64,000 bases of DNA from assembly GCF_030817215.1 (NCBI RefSeq), contig NZ_JAUSZA010000001.1, forward strand, positions 4,252,501 to 4,316,500, in the 5' to 3' direction. Made by a program: the position numbers and the translations under genes. Origin of the DNA: Paenibacillus sp. V4I3 (GTDB taxonomy: Bacteria; Bacillota; Bacilli; Paenibacillales; NBRC-103111). Shown in pieces: positions 10,438 to 19,628 of the stretch. The stretch's first letter is position 1, and the number at the start of each line of letters is the position of its first letter. The notes below the pieces were generated by a model. The model searched no databases. It was not told the DNA's origin and saw nothing but the letters and a program-made list of their open reading frames with translations.

Positions 10438-11505
10438 ATGAAACGTTTCAATGGAGTTGTTGTACAGTCGGAGACGGATCCGCATCTACGGGAAGCTTAC
10501 CTTCCCATTCCGTATCCGAATGACAACCATGCTGCTAATTTACTAGAACTTAACAACGGCGACCTGCTCTGCGTGTGGTTTTCGGGTAGTGGGGAGGGAA
10601 ATCCCGATACAAATGTGTTGATGTCGAGATTACCTGCTGGATCCAACCAATGGACTTCTCCCATGCAGCTTTCGGGTGATCCCGAACGATCCGAGCAAAA
10701 TCCGATCATGCATCAAGCACCAAATGGCAAACTTTGGCTGTTCCATACGTCTAACGAGCCCCATAACCAAAAAACATCGAGGGTTGTTTGCCGCATATCG
10801 GAAGATCAAGGCTTTACTTGGAGTCCGACTGAAGTTTTGTTTGATGGTTTGGGCATATTTCTGAGGCATCCACTGCTCGTGCTCAAAAATGGCGATTGGC
10901 TGCTCCCGACATATTACTGTAAGCTTGACGGGCATTACAGTGTTGTGCAAATTAGTTCGGATCAAGGGAAAACATGGCAAGAATTCGAAGTGCAGGGCAG
11001 CACCCACCGGGTTCAAATGAACGTTGTTGAATTAAACGATGGTACGCTCTACGCGATGTTCCGGAGCCGCCAGGCGGACCGAATCTATACAAGTTTTTCT
11101 CGCGAAAATGGAAAAAGTTGGACAGTTCCTGTCAAGAGTGAACTGCCGAACAACAATTCCTCGATGCAGTTCATTAAGATGCAAAATGGCCATCTGGCCT
11201 TGATCTATAATAACTCCACGATGGAGCGTGACCAATTCCGGTGGGTCCAAAGAAAGGGTGAATTCCGCAAAAAGCCGCTTCGTACGCCACTTACGTTAGC
11301 CGTTTCGGAAGACGAAGGAAAAACATGGCCTTATTTCAGAAACGTACAGATGGCAGATTTGGAGTACAAAGAAACTGAAATTGGATATTCATATCCTTCG
11401 ATTATCTCCACGCGTGACGGAAAGATTCATATCGCTTTTTCGTATTTGCGCAAAGGAATCAAATATGTTTGTCTAGAGGAAGAATGGGTTAAAGAGGGCA
11501 TGTGA
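10438..11505 (+). CDS. Second BNR-repeat beta-propeller protein
   Basis: 355 residues with four Asp boxes: SEDQGFTW, SSDQGKTW, SRENGKSW and SEDEGKTW. The segment LPNNNSSMQFIKMQNGHLAL matches the corresponding part of the 7153 protein, so the two are divergent paralogues. No FRIP motif and no signal peptide, so it is cytoplasmic and probably not a canonical sialidase. AAGGAG lies 9 bp before the ATG. The gene follows the GH63-like gene by 37 bp and its stop codon lies 14 bp before the likely AraC start. The same alternatives apply as for its paralogue: an exo-hydrolase or a lyase of the PL42 type acting on terminal rhamnose-glucuronate. Substrate is unknown. Confidence 0.75.
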   Translation: MKRFNGVVVQSETDPHLREAYLPIPYPNDNHAANLLELNNGDLLCVWFSGSGEGNPDTNVLMSRLPAGSNQWTSPMQLSGDPERSEQNPIMHQAPNGKLWLFHTSNEPHNQKTSRVVCRISEDQGFTWSPTEVLFDGLGIFLRHPLLVLKNGDWLLPTYYCKLDGHYSVVQISSDQGKTWQEFEVQGSTHRVQMNVVELNDGTLYAMFRSRQADRIYTSFSRENGKSWTVPVKSELPNNNSSMQFIKMQNGHLALIYNNSTMERDQFRWVQRKGEFRKKPLRTPLTLAVSEDEGKTWPYFRNVQMADLEYKETEIGYSYPSIISTRDGKIHIAFSYLRKGIKYVCLEEEWVKEGM

Positions 11506-11519
11506 CGGAGGTGATGGTC

Positions 11520-12410
11520 ATGAATGGGAGAATAGATCATTTAAGTGGAGACTTGTTTTTTGACGAAAAAATGGATATTTTCATAAATCGTGAATTGGAA
11601 TCGTTTACAACCTCCCAGCATACGCATGATTTCGTTGAAATCAGTTATGTGGGGGAAGGAAGCGGTTATCACTATATTGAAGATCAAGTGATTCCTATTA
11701 AACAGGGAGATCTGTTTGTGATTCCAATTGGAACATCACATGTGTTTAGGCCATCCTCTCCGACGCAGGATAAAATGCTCGTCATTTATAACTGCATTTT
11801 CCGAGTAGGGCTCTTGGAGAACTGGATGCATCTTCTTCAGGAAGAATCCCACACCTACAATTCCATCTCTTTTCCGTGCAAGTGTCCCGAGCGGTGGCTG
11901 CATTTTCAAGATAAGCACGATACGTTTTCAACGCTTGTTGACAATATGTACCGGGAATATTTGAAGCGAAGCACCGGCTTTGAGACCATTCTGACCGTTT
12001 TGCTGATCCAAATGCTGGTGATGCTGCAGCGTTTTGAATTGAAAAATGAATCAGAGGCTGTTCCTTTTAGGATGTTGGAGGAAGTCGTACATTTTATCAA
12101 ATCTCATTACACGCAAAACCTTACGGTTCAACATGTGGCGGATTACTTTTTTTTAAGCGCCAGCCATTTTCAACGCTTGTTTAAAAAATCAACGGGTCTG
12201 TCATTCACGCAGTACTTGCAAAACGTACGCATTCAAAAATGCTGCGAACTTTTGAAATCTTCCGATATTCCGATTTACCAAATCGCCAATCAAGTCGGTT
12301 ATCAGGATATGAAGTTTTTCCATGCCCTATTCCGTAAAAAAACGGGGGTAACGCCTCGACAATATCGACAAAACTTCCAAGAGTTCGAAGATAAAGCTAT
12401 AACGTATTAA
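11520..12410 (+). CDS. AraC-family transcriptional regulator with cupin sensor domain
   Basis: 296 residues from the ATG at 11520, which has GGAGG 8 bp upstream; a GTG at 11502 is in frame but lacks a ribosome site. Residues about 1-150 form a cupin (HTHDFVEISYVGEGSGYHYI, GDLFVIPIGTSHVF) that in this family binds the inducer sugar. The last 100 residues hold two helix-turn-helix motifs (LTVQHVADYFFLSASHFQRL and IPIYQIANQVGYQDMKFFHA) and the usual ending GVTPRQYRQ. It is the only clear sequence-specific regulator in the window. That makes it the prime candidate to bind the tandem half-sites found upstream of several operons here; this is inference. It is followed by a terminator. Confidence 0.92.
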   Translation: MNGRIDHLSGDLFFDEKMDIFINRELESFTTSQHTHDFVEISYVGEGSGYHYIEDQVIPIKQGDLFVIPIGTSHVFRPSSPTQDKMLVIYNCIFRVGLLENWMHLLQEESHTYNSISFPCKCPERWLHFQDKHDTFSTLVDNMYREYLKRSTGFETILTVLLIQMLVMLQRFELKNESEAVPFRMLEEVVHFIKSHYTQNLTVQHVADYFFLSASHFQRLFKKSTGLSFTQYLQNVRIQKCCELLKSSDIPIYQIANQVGYQDMKFFHALFRKKTGVTPRQYRQNFQEFEDKAITY

Positions 12411-12419
12411 TATGTGTGG

Positions 12420-12455
12420 GGCTGACCATAGCAATGGAACAGCTTTTTTTTTTTT
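12420..12455 (+). terminator. Rho-independent terminator after the AraC gene
   Basis: GCTG-A-CCAT, loop AGCA, ATGG-AA-CAGC, followed by twelve T residues. It ends the 8247-12410 unit. The ribosome site of the next gene begins about 13 bp later, so that gene relies on read-through or a promoter I do not see. Confidence 0.8.
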
Positions 12456-12480
12456 ACATATTGAAGTGGAGGAATAACGA

Positions 12481-13503
12481 ATGTTGAATCCGGATGATTA
12501 TTTGAATCATTTATACAACAACCTGAACGATGAGACCAGCCAAGCGCTCAAAAAACCATGGAACGAAAGAAAAGCTGAGGTGCGGTCAAAACTACTTGAA
12601 AGTTTGGGGGAATTCCCCGAAACGTCAAGTGAATTGAATCCGGTTGTACGCGAGAGAATTGATAAAGGAGATCACTATCTAGAGCGTGTTAGTTATACGA
12701 CAGATATAAACCTTCAGGTTACTGCATTCGTACTAATTCCGAAACGGCTCACGGGTAGGGCGCCGACCGTATTGGCATGGCACGGACATGGATATGGGAG
12801 CAGAGAGATCGTTGGATTGCAACCAGACGGAACAACGGATTATGGGGCTCCCGGCATACATCAGCATTTTGCTTTGAAGCTTGTACAAAGGGGTATGATC
12901 GTCGTAGCGCCAGAAATCATCGGGTTCGGTGATCGTAGGCTGTCGGCTGATAAGGAGAAGGATCCAAAGAAGAACAGTTCTTGCTATTCACTTGCCTCCC
13001 GCTTGCTGCTTTATGGAAAAACGTTAGCCGGCCTGCGGATTTATGAAGCCATCAGATCGCTTGATTATTTGTTAACTCGAGAGGATGTCGATCTGGAACG
13101 GATCGGATGCATGGGATTTTCCGGTGGCGGTTTGATTGCTTCGCTCGCTTCCGCTTTGGACGTACGTATTAAGGCTACCGTTATTTGTGCGTTTACAAGC
13201 ACGTTTAGAGGAAGCTTATTAGCAATGAATCATTGCATAGACAATTATATGCCTTCGATTCTTCCTTACGCGGATCTTCCTGAATTGATTGGATTAATCG
13301 CACCGAGAGCGCTGTTTGTCGAATCGGGAATCGAAGACCCCTTATTTCCGGTCGCCTCTGTACAGGAAGCTTGCGTCAAACTCCAGGAGATATATCATAC
13401 AGAGGGAATCGGAGGAAAGTTCGAAGTTGATCTTTTTCCAGGAAAACATGAAGTGTCCGGGAGAAAATCATACGATTGGTTAGCCCGGCAGTTGAAAGCA
13501 TGA
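12481..13503 (+). CDS. Alpha/beta hydrolase, probable carbohydrate esterase
   Basis: 340 residues, GGAGG 8 bp before the ATG. The alpha/beta-hydrolase fold shows an oxyanion-type HGHGYGSRE loop, nucleophile Ser214 in GFSGGG, a late acid in ESGIEDPLFP and the His in PGKHEVSG. The length and motif set fit the Abhydrolase_7/acetyl-xylan-esterase-like group. No signal peptide, so it would remove acetyl, methyl or similar esters from imported oligosaccharides. The 70-bp gap before it holds only the terminator and ribosome site. Downstream the predicted promoter of the importer operon starts 3 bp after the stop. The exact ester is not predictable. Confidence 0.75.
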   Translation: MLNPDDYLNHLYNNLNDETSQALKKPWNERKAEVRSKLLESLGEFPETSSELNPVVRERIDKGDHYLERVSYTTDINLQVTAFVLIPKRLTGRAPTVLAWHGHGYGSREIVGLQPDGTTDYGAPGIHQHFALKLVQRGMIVVAPEIIGFGDRRLSADKEKDPKKNSSCYSLASRLLLYGKTLAGLRIYEAIRSLDYLLTREDVDLERIGCMGFSGGGLIASLASALDVRIKATVICAFTSTFRGSLLAMNHCIDNYMPSILPYADLPELIGLIAPRALFVESGIEDPLFPVASVQEACVKLQEIYHTEGIGGKFEVDLFPGKHEVSGRKSYDWLARQLKA

Positions 13504-13505
13504 TT

Positions 13506-13561
13506 CACCTATAGAGTAAGCCATCATCACCTATAAGTTAGAAAGTCGATGGATGTATAAT
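13506..13561 (+). promoter_or_regulatory. Promoter with perfect CACCTATA direct repeat and TATAAT -10 (family member F)
   Basis: CACCTATA occurs at 13506-13513 and again at 13528-13535, exactly 22 bp apart (two helical turns). A consensus TATAAT lies at 13556-13561, 25 bp after the second CTA. It stands 55 bp before the start of the importer ATPase gene. No good -35 is seen, as expected for an activator-dependent promoter. Confidence 0.7.
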
Positions 13562-13615
13562 GAACTGAAACCGTTATCATCGGGAAGTTCGAAACAGACT
13601 ATAGGAGGTGCCGCA

Positions 13616-14737
13616 ATGGGGCGCATTCTTTTGAATCACGTGGAAAAACGATATGGTAAAGATGGCGGATATGCCGTTAAAGATTTCCATTTGGAAATAC
13701 ACGACGGAGAATTTCTTGTCATGGTAGGTCCGTCCGGCTGCGGTAAATCGACGACACTCCGGATGATCGCCGGCTTGGAGGATATTACATCGGGAGAACT
13801 TTATATCGGAGATCAATTGGTCAACCATTTGCCGCCGAAGGATCGGGATATTGCGATGGTATTTCAAAACTACGCCTTATACCCGAACATGAGCGTGTAC
13901 GAAAATATCGCGTTCGGTTTGCGCTTGCGTAAGATGCCCAAACACGAGATCGATCAAGCAGTTAAAAAATCGTCAAGAATACTAGAAATCGAACCTTTTC
14001 TAGACAGGAAGCCTAAGCAGCTATCCGGCGGTCAGCGTCAACGTGTAGCCCTCGGCCGAGCCATTGTCCGTGATCCCCAAGTCTTCTTAATGGATGAGCC
14101 ACTATCCAATTTGGATGCTAAACTGAGAGTTCAAATGAGAACGGAGATCATTAAGCTTCACAAGCAGCTTGGCGTGACGATGGTGTACGTGACGCATGAT
14201 CAGGTGGAAGCGATGACAATGGGTCATCGCATCGTCGTCATGAAAGACGGCATTATCCAGCAAGTAGATACACCGCAGAAGATTTACAATAATCCAAGAA
14301 ATATGTTCGTTGCCGGATTTATCGGGACGCCGCCGATCAATTTAATTGAGGGTAAAATTATGGAAAGCACCGATGGCAAATTGGAGTTTCACACCAACCG
14401 GTATTATTTGGAAATCCCCGCGAATCAATCGAACATTTTAAAGAAGAAAAATAAAGTAAACAGAACCGTCGTATTAGGAATTCGCTGCGAGAATATCCAT
14501 GTAAACCCGGCAGTGAATGATGCTCACAACCATGCACAAATCGTCGGGACTCAAAAGATTAACGAATTGATGGGGGCGGACATGTATTTATACATGGATA
14601 TCGGCATGCCCAATCTGCTGATTGTTAGAACCCGGGCCGATCACAATTTTGAGGAAAACGAGAAGCTTGCTCTATCTCTCGATATGCAGAAAGCACTATT
14701 TTTCGATAAGGACTCAAAGGACAATCTATTGTATTAA
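13616..14737 (+). CDS. Sugar ABC importer ATPase, MsmX/UgpC type
   Basis: 373 residues from the ATG at 13616, which follows AGGAGG by 7 bp; an in-frame ATG at 13553 overlaps the predicted -10 and is rejected. Walker A is GPSGCGKST, Q-loop MVFQNYALYPNMSV, signature LSGGQRQRVALGRA, Walker B VFLMDEPLSNLDAK and the switch His is in VTHDQ. The C-terminal 130 residues form the regulatory OB-type domain of CUT1-family ATPases. It powers oligosaccharide import. It is the only CUT1-type ATPase here, while two pairs of CUT1 permeases are present (17717/18695 and 47831/48736), so it may serve both. Such sharing is known for MsmX of Bacillus; here it is inference. Confidence 0.93.
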   Translation: MGRILLNHVEKRYGKDGGYAVKDFHLEIHDGEFLVMVGPSGCGKSTTLRMIAGLEDITSGELYIGDQLVNHLPPKDRDIAMVFQNYALYPNMSVYENIAFGLRLRKMPKHEIDQAVKKSSRILEIEPFLDRKPKQLSGGQRQRVALGRAIVRDPQVFLMDEPLSNLDAKLRVQMRTEIIKLHKQLGVTMVYVTHDQVEAMTMGHRIVVMKDGIIQQVDTPQKIYNNPRNMFVAGFIGTPPINLIEGKIMESTDGKLEFHTNRYYLEIPANQSNILKKKNKVNRTVVLGIRCENIHVNPAVNDAHNHAQIVGTQKINELMGADMYLYMDIGMPNLLIVRTRADHNFEENEKLALSLDMQKALFFDKDSKDNLLY

Positions 14738-14758
14738 ATATACAGCGGAGGGATGAAG

Positions 14759-17730
14759 TTGAAGGTGTTTTTTCGAACCCGGGTATGGATTTCAACGATG
14801 CTGGCGCTCGTATGTATGCTCAGTCAAACGCTTCCCGGTTTAGCGGATACAAGCCTTTCATCAGGGACAGACTCGAAGACAACGAGGATGGAAAACCAGG
14901 CGAATTCATCCAAGCAACTGGATCCTAATTATTTTGAAAAGCTTGATCAGTGGAAAAAGGAAGGAGCTTCGACCGATCACAATGGGACAATGAGCATCCC
15001 CGGCTCGAAGCTCGTCAGTCAGTCGGCTAACGCCAATGTTACTATAGGGCCCTATAACGAAAAAAATGGCGTTCTGATCTGGACCGCCTTAAGGGATGAA
15101 TGGATCGAATACGAGGTGGATGTGGCGCAAGGCGGGTTGTATACAATTGAAATGTCATACAATCCGTTCGTCGGTACGAAATACCGCAAGCCGATTGCGT
15201 TAAATTTGACCGTAGATGGCTCAAGCCCCTATTTGGAATCGAAATCGGTCGAGTTATACAGACATTGGAAGGATAAATTTCCGATTCGCAAAGATGATAA
15301 AGGCGATGAGATTCGCCCAACGGCTGATGATAAATCCGGATGGTTATCTTGGGAGCTGCGTGATTTGTCCGGCGTATACGAAGATCCGCTAACCTGGTAT
15401 TTGAAACCAGGGAAGCACAGAATCCGGTTGGCGGGCAGCGATCCGTTTGCGCTTGAATCCATAACGTTTAAAGCGCCGCACAAAACAACCGACTATAAAA
15501 CCGTTAGAAGTATGTGGCCAACTAATGTAGCTGCTGTACAGGCGGATCCGATCGTGATCGAAGCGGAACAACTGCTATGGAAAAACGATTCATCCATATC
15601 ACTGGCATACGATAACGATATTGCTTCTACACCCAGTGTACGCGGCCATATTACTTACAATGTAATAGACGGTTCCCGGTGGTCGTCGAATAATCAAGAG
15701 ATTAGCTGGAACATCGACGTACCGGAGACCGGATACTACAAAATTGCGATGCGCGCGGAACAATCGTACGTATCTAACCGCTCGTCGTTCCGTCAGATAA
15801 AGATAAACGGCAAAGTGCCGTTTGCTGAGCTGAAAGCCTATCGTTTTATGTACGCATCAGGCTGGAAGGGGATTACACTGGCCGACGATCGGGACAATCC
15901 GTACGAATTTTATTTGGAAAAAGGGACTAATACGATCTCGATGCGCGTCACATGGGCTCCATTGAGTTCGATAGCTTCCGATTTGGATCATACCATAGGA
16001 GAATTGTCGAAGCTTTCCGCTGATCTAAGAACGTTGACCGGCGGGGTGGACGACAAAAACCGGACGTGGGATTTCAAGAATGACCTTCCCATTTTTGTCG
16101 AACAATTGCAAGGCGTTCATGATGATTTGAACGGAGTTCGCGAGCGAATGGCAGTAATTAATGGCCGTCCGGATGCGGTTACGCAAGCGCTTGTTACTGT
16201 GCAGAAAGATATGGAAGATTTGCTGAAAAACCCAGATGAAATTCCGTATAATGCAAGCATCTTGAACAGACTGCAAGGCCGGGTGGCCGAACAAATCAAG
16301 CAACTCACCTATCAGCCTCTTCAGTTGGATCGTATTTATGTCGTGCCCATTGAACAACCGCTTCCGAAGATATTACCTACCTTTTATGAAAAATGGGAAG
16401 GGGCCGTCATCAATTTCATTGATTCCTTTAAATCAAAAAGAACGACAAACAAGGAAGACATGGTGTTTGTATGGTGCTCGATGTTTGGATGCTCCGAGGA
16501 CGGGATTACGTCAATATGCTGCAAGGTTTGGCGGATGAATTGTTTACACCGCAAACCGGAATCAAAGTCAGAGTGAATCTGCTTAAAGATGAGAAGCTGC
16601 TTGTTATGATGAATGCCGCAGGAATTGCGCCTGACGTCGCGTTAGGCTTGCAGCAGCAAATTCCGTTCGACTATGCGATTCGCGGTGGGATCTATAATCT
16701 GAAGCAATTTCCGGACTTCGACGAGTACTATAAGCAGTTTTCCCCGGGTACGTGGCCAGCGTTCTATTATAATGGCGGTTACTACGCAGTACCGGAAACA
16801 CAGGAGTTCCGGGTCATGTACTACCGGAAAGATATTTTGCAAAAATTGGACCTGAAAGTTCCGGACACATGGGATGATCTTTACAAGATGCTGCCTGTGC
16901 TGCAGCAGAACGGTATGAACTTTACGCCGGTTAATGATCACGGCATATTCCTGCAGATGCATGGAGCGGAATACTATTTGCAAGACGGCTCGAAAACGGG
17001 GCTGACTTCGGAGAAAAGCTTCAATGCATTCAAACAATGGACCGAGCTGCAAAACAAATATGCGATCGATCAACAAATGGATAGCTTCTACCAGCACTTC
17101 AGGGAAGGGTCCTATCCTCTAGGTATTGCCGATTTGAATACGTATCTACAATTAAATGTAGCGGCTCCAGAACTGAATGGTTTGTGGGGGGTAGCCCCTG
17201 TTCCCGGTGAACGGCAGGATGATGGCACGGTAGCCAGGTGGATGGGTGGAAACATGTATTCTTCGATGATTATGAAAAACGCCAAACATCCGAAGGAAGG
17301 CTGGGAGTTTTTGAAATGGTGGACTTCGGCGGAAGTACAGGAAAGGTTCGGTACAGATTTGGAAACGCTCAACGGCGTGACGTTCCGCTGGTTTACATCG
17401 AATATGGATGCGTTCACTCAGCTGCCGTGGAAGGAAGATGATCTGCAAGCGATATTGGAGCAATGGAAATGGTACAGGGAAGTTCCGAACGTTCCTGGCG
17501 GCAGCTATTTAATGGAGCGCGAAATGAAAAACGCATGGAACCGAACCGTGATCGACGGGATGAACTACCGGACTTCGCTCGAACTGTCTGCGAAAGAATT
17601 GGATCGGGAAATCCAAAGAAAACTGCAGGAATTTAAATTTATCGATGGAAACGGGAAAATGGTTCGGTCGTTGGACTTGCCGATTATTACAAAGCCGTGG
17701 GAAGGGGTGGAAAAGTATGTTAAAAAGTGA
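14759..17730 (+). pseudogene. Carbohydrate-binding/solute-binding protein of sugar ABC importer, interrupted by a frameshift
   Basis: Two reading frames together encode about 990 residues. The first (14759 to about 16475) gives a signal peptide (RVWISTMLALVCMLSQTLPG) and two CBM35-like beta-sandwich regions with an alpha-helical linker. The second (from about 16471) gives a complete type-1 solute-binding domain (LDVWMLRGRDYVNMLQGLAD to the end). The junction lies between 16440 and 16480; one extra G in GTATGGTG at 16469-16476 would join the frames as VFVWVLDVWMLRG. It is either a sequencing error, a recent mutation or, less likely, programmed slippage. GGAGGG abuts the ATG at 14753, so TTG 14759 is the better start. 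The permease start at 17717 overlaps its end. Confidence 0.8.
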
Positions 17731-18694
17731 GCCGATTGTGCTGCCTAGTGTACAAAGGGTTAAAAAGGCCACAAACCGAGTAAAGGAACCTACGTTATTG
17801 CAAACGATTTGGTCATACCGAGTGTCCTATTTGTTCATAGCGCCATTTATGATTTGCTTCATTCTTTTTATCTTTCTTCCTGTTCTTTCCGCGATTGTGC
17901 TTAGTTTTACTTACTATAATTCCATTGAGCCTCCCAGGTTCGTCGGTTGGGACAATTTTCGTTACATGTTGTCACAGGATTTGACTCTGCTCAAATACGC
18001 GCTGCCGAACACCATTACATTTGCGTTACTTGTCGGACCAGGTGGATATATGGCAGCCTTTTTACTGGCTTGGCTGATTTCGATCCTGCCTGGCATCTAT
18101 CGCAAATGGTTTACACTTGCTATGTATACGCCTTCTTTGGCAGGCACTATAGCGATTGGCATTATATGGGTTCCTATGTTATCAAGCGACCGAATTGGTT
18201 ACTTGAACAGTGTACTTCTGAAATTCGGACTCATTAGCGAACCGATATTGTGGGCTACAAGCAAAGAGTATTTGATGAGCTCTATGGTCTTTGTCACGCT
18301 ATGGAAAAGTATGGGAATAGGGTTCCTAGCTATGCTGGCCGGTATTTTGAATGTGAATCCAGAGCTATACGAAGCAGGTAAAATTGACGGCATTCGCAGC
18401 AGGCTGGAAGAAATTTGGTATATCACGATCCCTTCCACAAAGCCGCAAATGTTGTTCGGTGCCGTCATGGCTATCGTTGGTGCGATTCAATCCGGAGAAA
18501 TCGGTCAGACACTTTCGGGCATGAATCCGACGCCACAATATTCGGGTCATGTTCTCCTGACCCATATGCATGACTATGGATACACCCGTTTTGAGCTCGG
18601 TTATTCGACAGCGTTATCCGTACTTTTGCTTATATTTATTTACTTTGCTAATAAGCTATGCGAGAAGCTGTTCGGAACGAAGGAGGGCGAATAA
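17717..18694 (+). CDS. Sugar ABC importer permease 1 (MalF/LacF type)
   Basis: 325 residues from the ATG at 17717, which overlaps the end of the binding-protein gene by 14 bp and has AAGGGGTGG 7 bp upstream. Six membrane segments are expected; clear ones are SYLFIAPFMICFILFIFLPV, ALLVGPGGYMAAFLLAWLI and YSTALSVLLLIFIYFANKLC. The cytoplasmic EAA loop that contacts the ATPase reads YEAGKIDGIRSRLEEIWYIT followed by IPSTKP. It forms a heterodimer with the next gene product to bring oligosaccharides across the membrane. It belongs to the CUT1 importer whose ATPase is at 13616. Confidence 0.92.
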   Translation: MLKSEPIVLPSVQRVKKATNRVKEPTLLQTIWSYRVSYLFIAPFMICFILFIFLPVLSAIVLSFTYYNSIEPPRFVGWDNFRYMLSQDLTLLKYALPNTITFALLVGPGGYMAAFLLAWLISILPGIYRKWFTLAMYTPSLAGTIAIGIIWVPMLSSDRIGYLNSVLLKFGLISEPILWATSKEYLMSSMVFVTLWKSMGIGFLAMLAGILNVNPELYEAGKIDGIRSRLEEIWYITIPSTKPQMLFGAVMAIVGAIQSGEIGQTLSGMNPTPQYSGHVLLTHMHDYGYTRFELGYSTALSVLLLIFIYFANKLCEKLFGTKEGE

Positions 18695-19594
18695 ATGAGC
18701 ATCGCTGGTACTCTTCGAAACTTCAAATCGTGGCGAATACGCAAAAGACTCCGCAAATTCAGTCCTATGGAAAAAATATCAATATTCATTCTAATTTTGA
18801 TGAGTATTTTTTTGCTGCTGCCGTTGGTTTATATATTCAATCATGCCTTTAAGCCATATGAGGAATTGTTCATTTATCCGCCGAACATATTCGTAAGGCA
18901 TCCTACTTTTCAAAGCTTTATGGAATTAGCGTCCATAACGAAGGGAACGGCGGTTCCGATCACGCGCTACTTGTTTAACAGCGTGATTGCTACCGTACTG
19001 GCTGTTATTGCAATCGTAATTGCAAGCGCCATGTGCGCTTATGCGATTTCCAAGCATAAATTTCCAGGGCACAAGATGATATTCGCGACGATTCTTTTGA
19101 CACTGTTATTCGTTCCTGAAACGGTTTCAATTCCCAGATATTTGATCATCAGCCAATTGGGCATTTTTAACACGTACTGGGCACATGTCCTTCCGCTCGT
19201 TGCCGTGCCGACAGGTGTTTTTTTGATGAAGCAGTTTATCGATCAACTTCCAGATGAATTGCTCGATTCTGCCCGGATGGACGGGGCAAAAGAGTTTACG
19301 CTTTTTTTAAGAATCGTTATTCCCGTCGTTATGCCTGCGATTATGACGGTCAGCATCATCGCGTTTAACTCAGCATGGCTCAGCACGGAAGCGTCGGAAA
19401 ACTTTATTCAGGATGAGGAATTGAAAACGTTTCAGTTCTATGTGCAGACCTTGACCTCCGGTTTGGCTAACAGTGTGTCAAGGCAAGGTGCTGCGGCTGC
19501 GGCTGCAATGATCCTATTTTTGCCGAATTTCATTATGTTTTTGGCGTTCCAAAGTAAGGTCATCGCGACAATGGCACATTCCGGTATCAAGTAA
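18695..19594 (+). CDS. Sugar ABC importer permease 2 (MalG type)
   Basis: 299 residues. The ATG directly follows the TAA of permease 1, with AAGGAGGGCG inside the previous gene as ribosome site, so the two are translated together. Membrane segments include ISIFILILMSIFLLLPLVYI near the N-terminus, SVIATVLAVIAIVIASAMCA and a last one near IMFLAFQSKVIATMA. The EAA motif is DSARMDGAKEFTLFLRIVIP. It is the MalG-like partner in the importer. Downstream, 34 bp separate it from the first DUF5060 gene, which starts the second enzymatic part of this operon. Confidence 0.92.
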   Translation: MSIAGTLRNFKSWRIRKRLRKFSPMEKISIFILILMSIFLLLPLVYIFNHAFKPYEELFIYPPNIFVRHPTFQSFMELASITKGTAVPITRYLFNSVIATVLAVIAIVIASAMCAYAISKHKFPGHKMIFATILLTLLFVPETVSIPRYLIISQLGIFNTYWAHVLPLVAVPTGVFLMKQFIDQLPDELLDSARMDGAKEFTLFLRIVIPVVMPAIMTVSIIAFNSAWLSTEASENFIQDEELKTFQFYVQTLTSGLANSVSRQGAAAAAAMILFLPNFIMFLAFQSKVIATMAHSGIK

Positions 19595-19628
19595 TGATCA
19601 CAACGGATTGAGGGGGGATAACGTACCG

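Noticed and set aside
7153..11505. Annotation of the two BNR proteins as sialidases
   Set aside because: The FRIP motif is missing and no sialic acid pathway is present; only the propeller fold is supported.
16435..16440. Programmed -1 frameshift at the A-run before the binding domain
   Set aside because: The run is not phased as an X XXY YYZ heptamer and no clear downstream stem-loop was noticed; a simple base loss is more likely.
16471..17730. Independent solute-binding protein gene starting at 16471
   Set aside because: It has no signal peptide and no ribosome site, and its first residues continue the upstream frame after a one-base change; it is the second half of a frameshifted gene.
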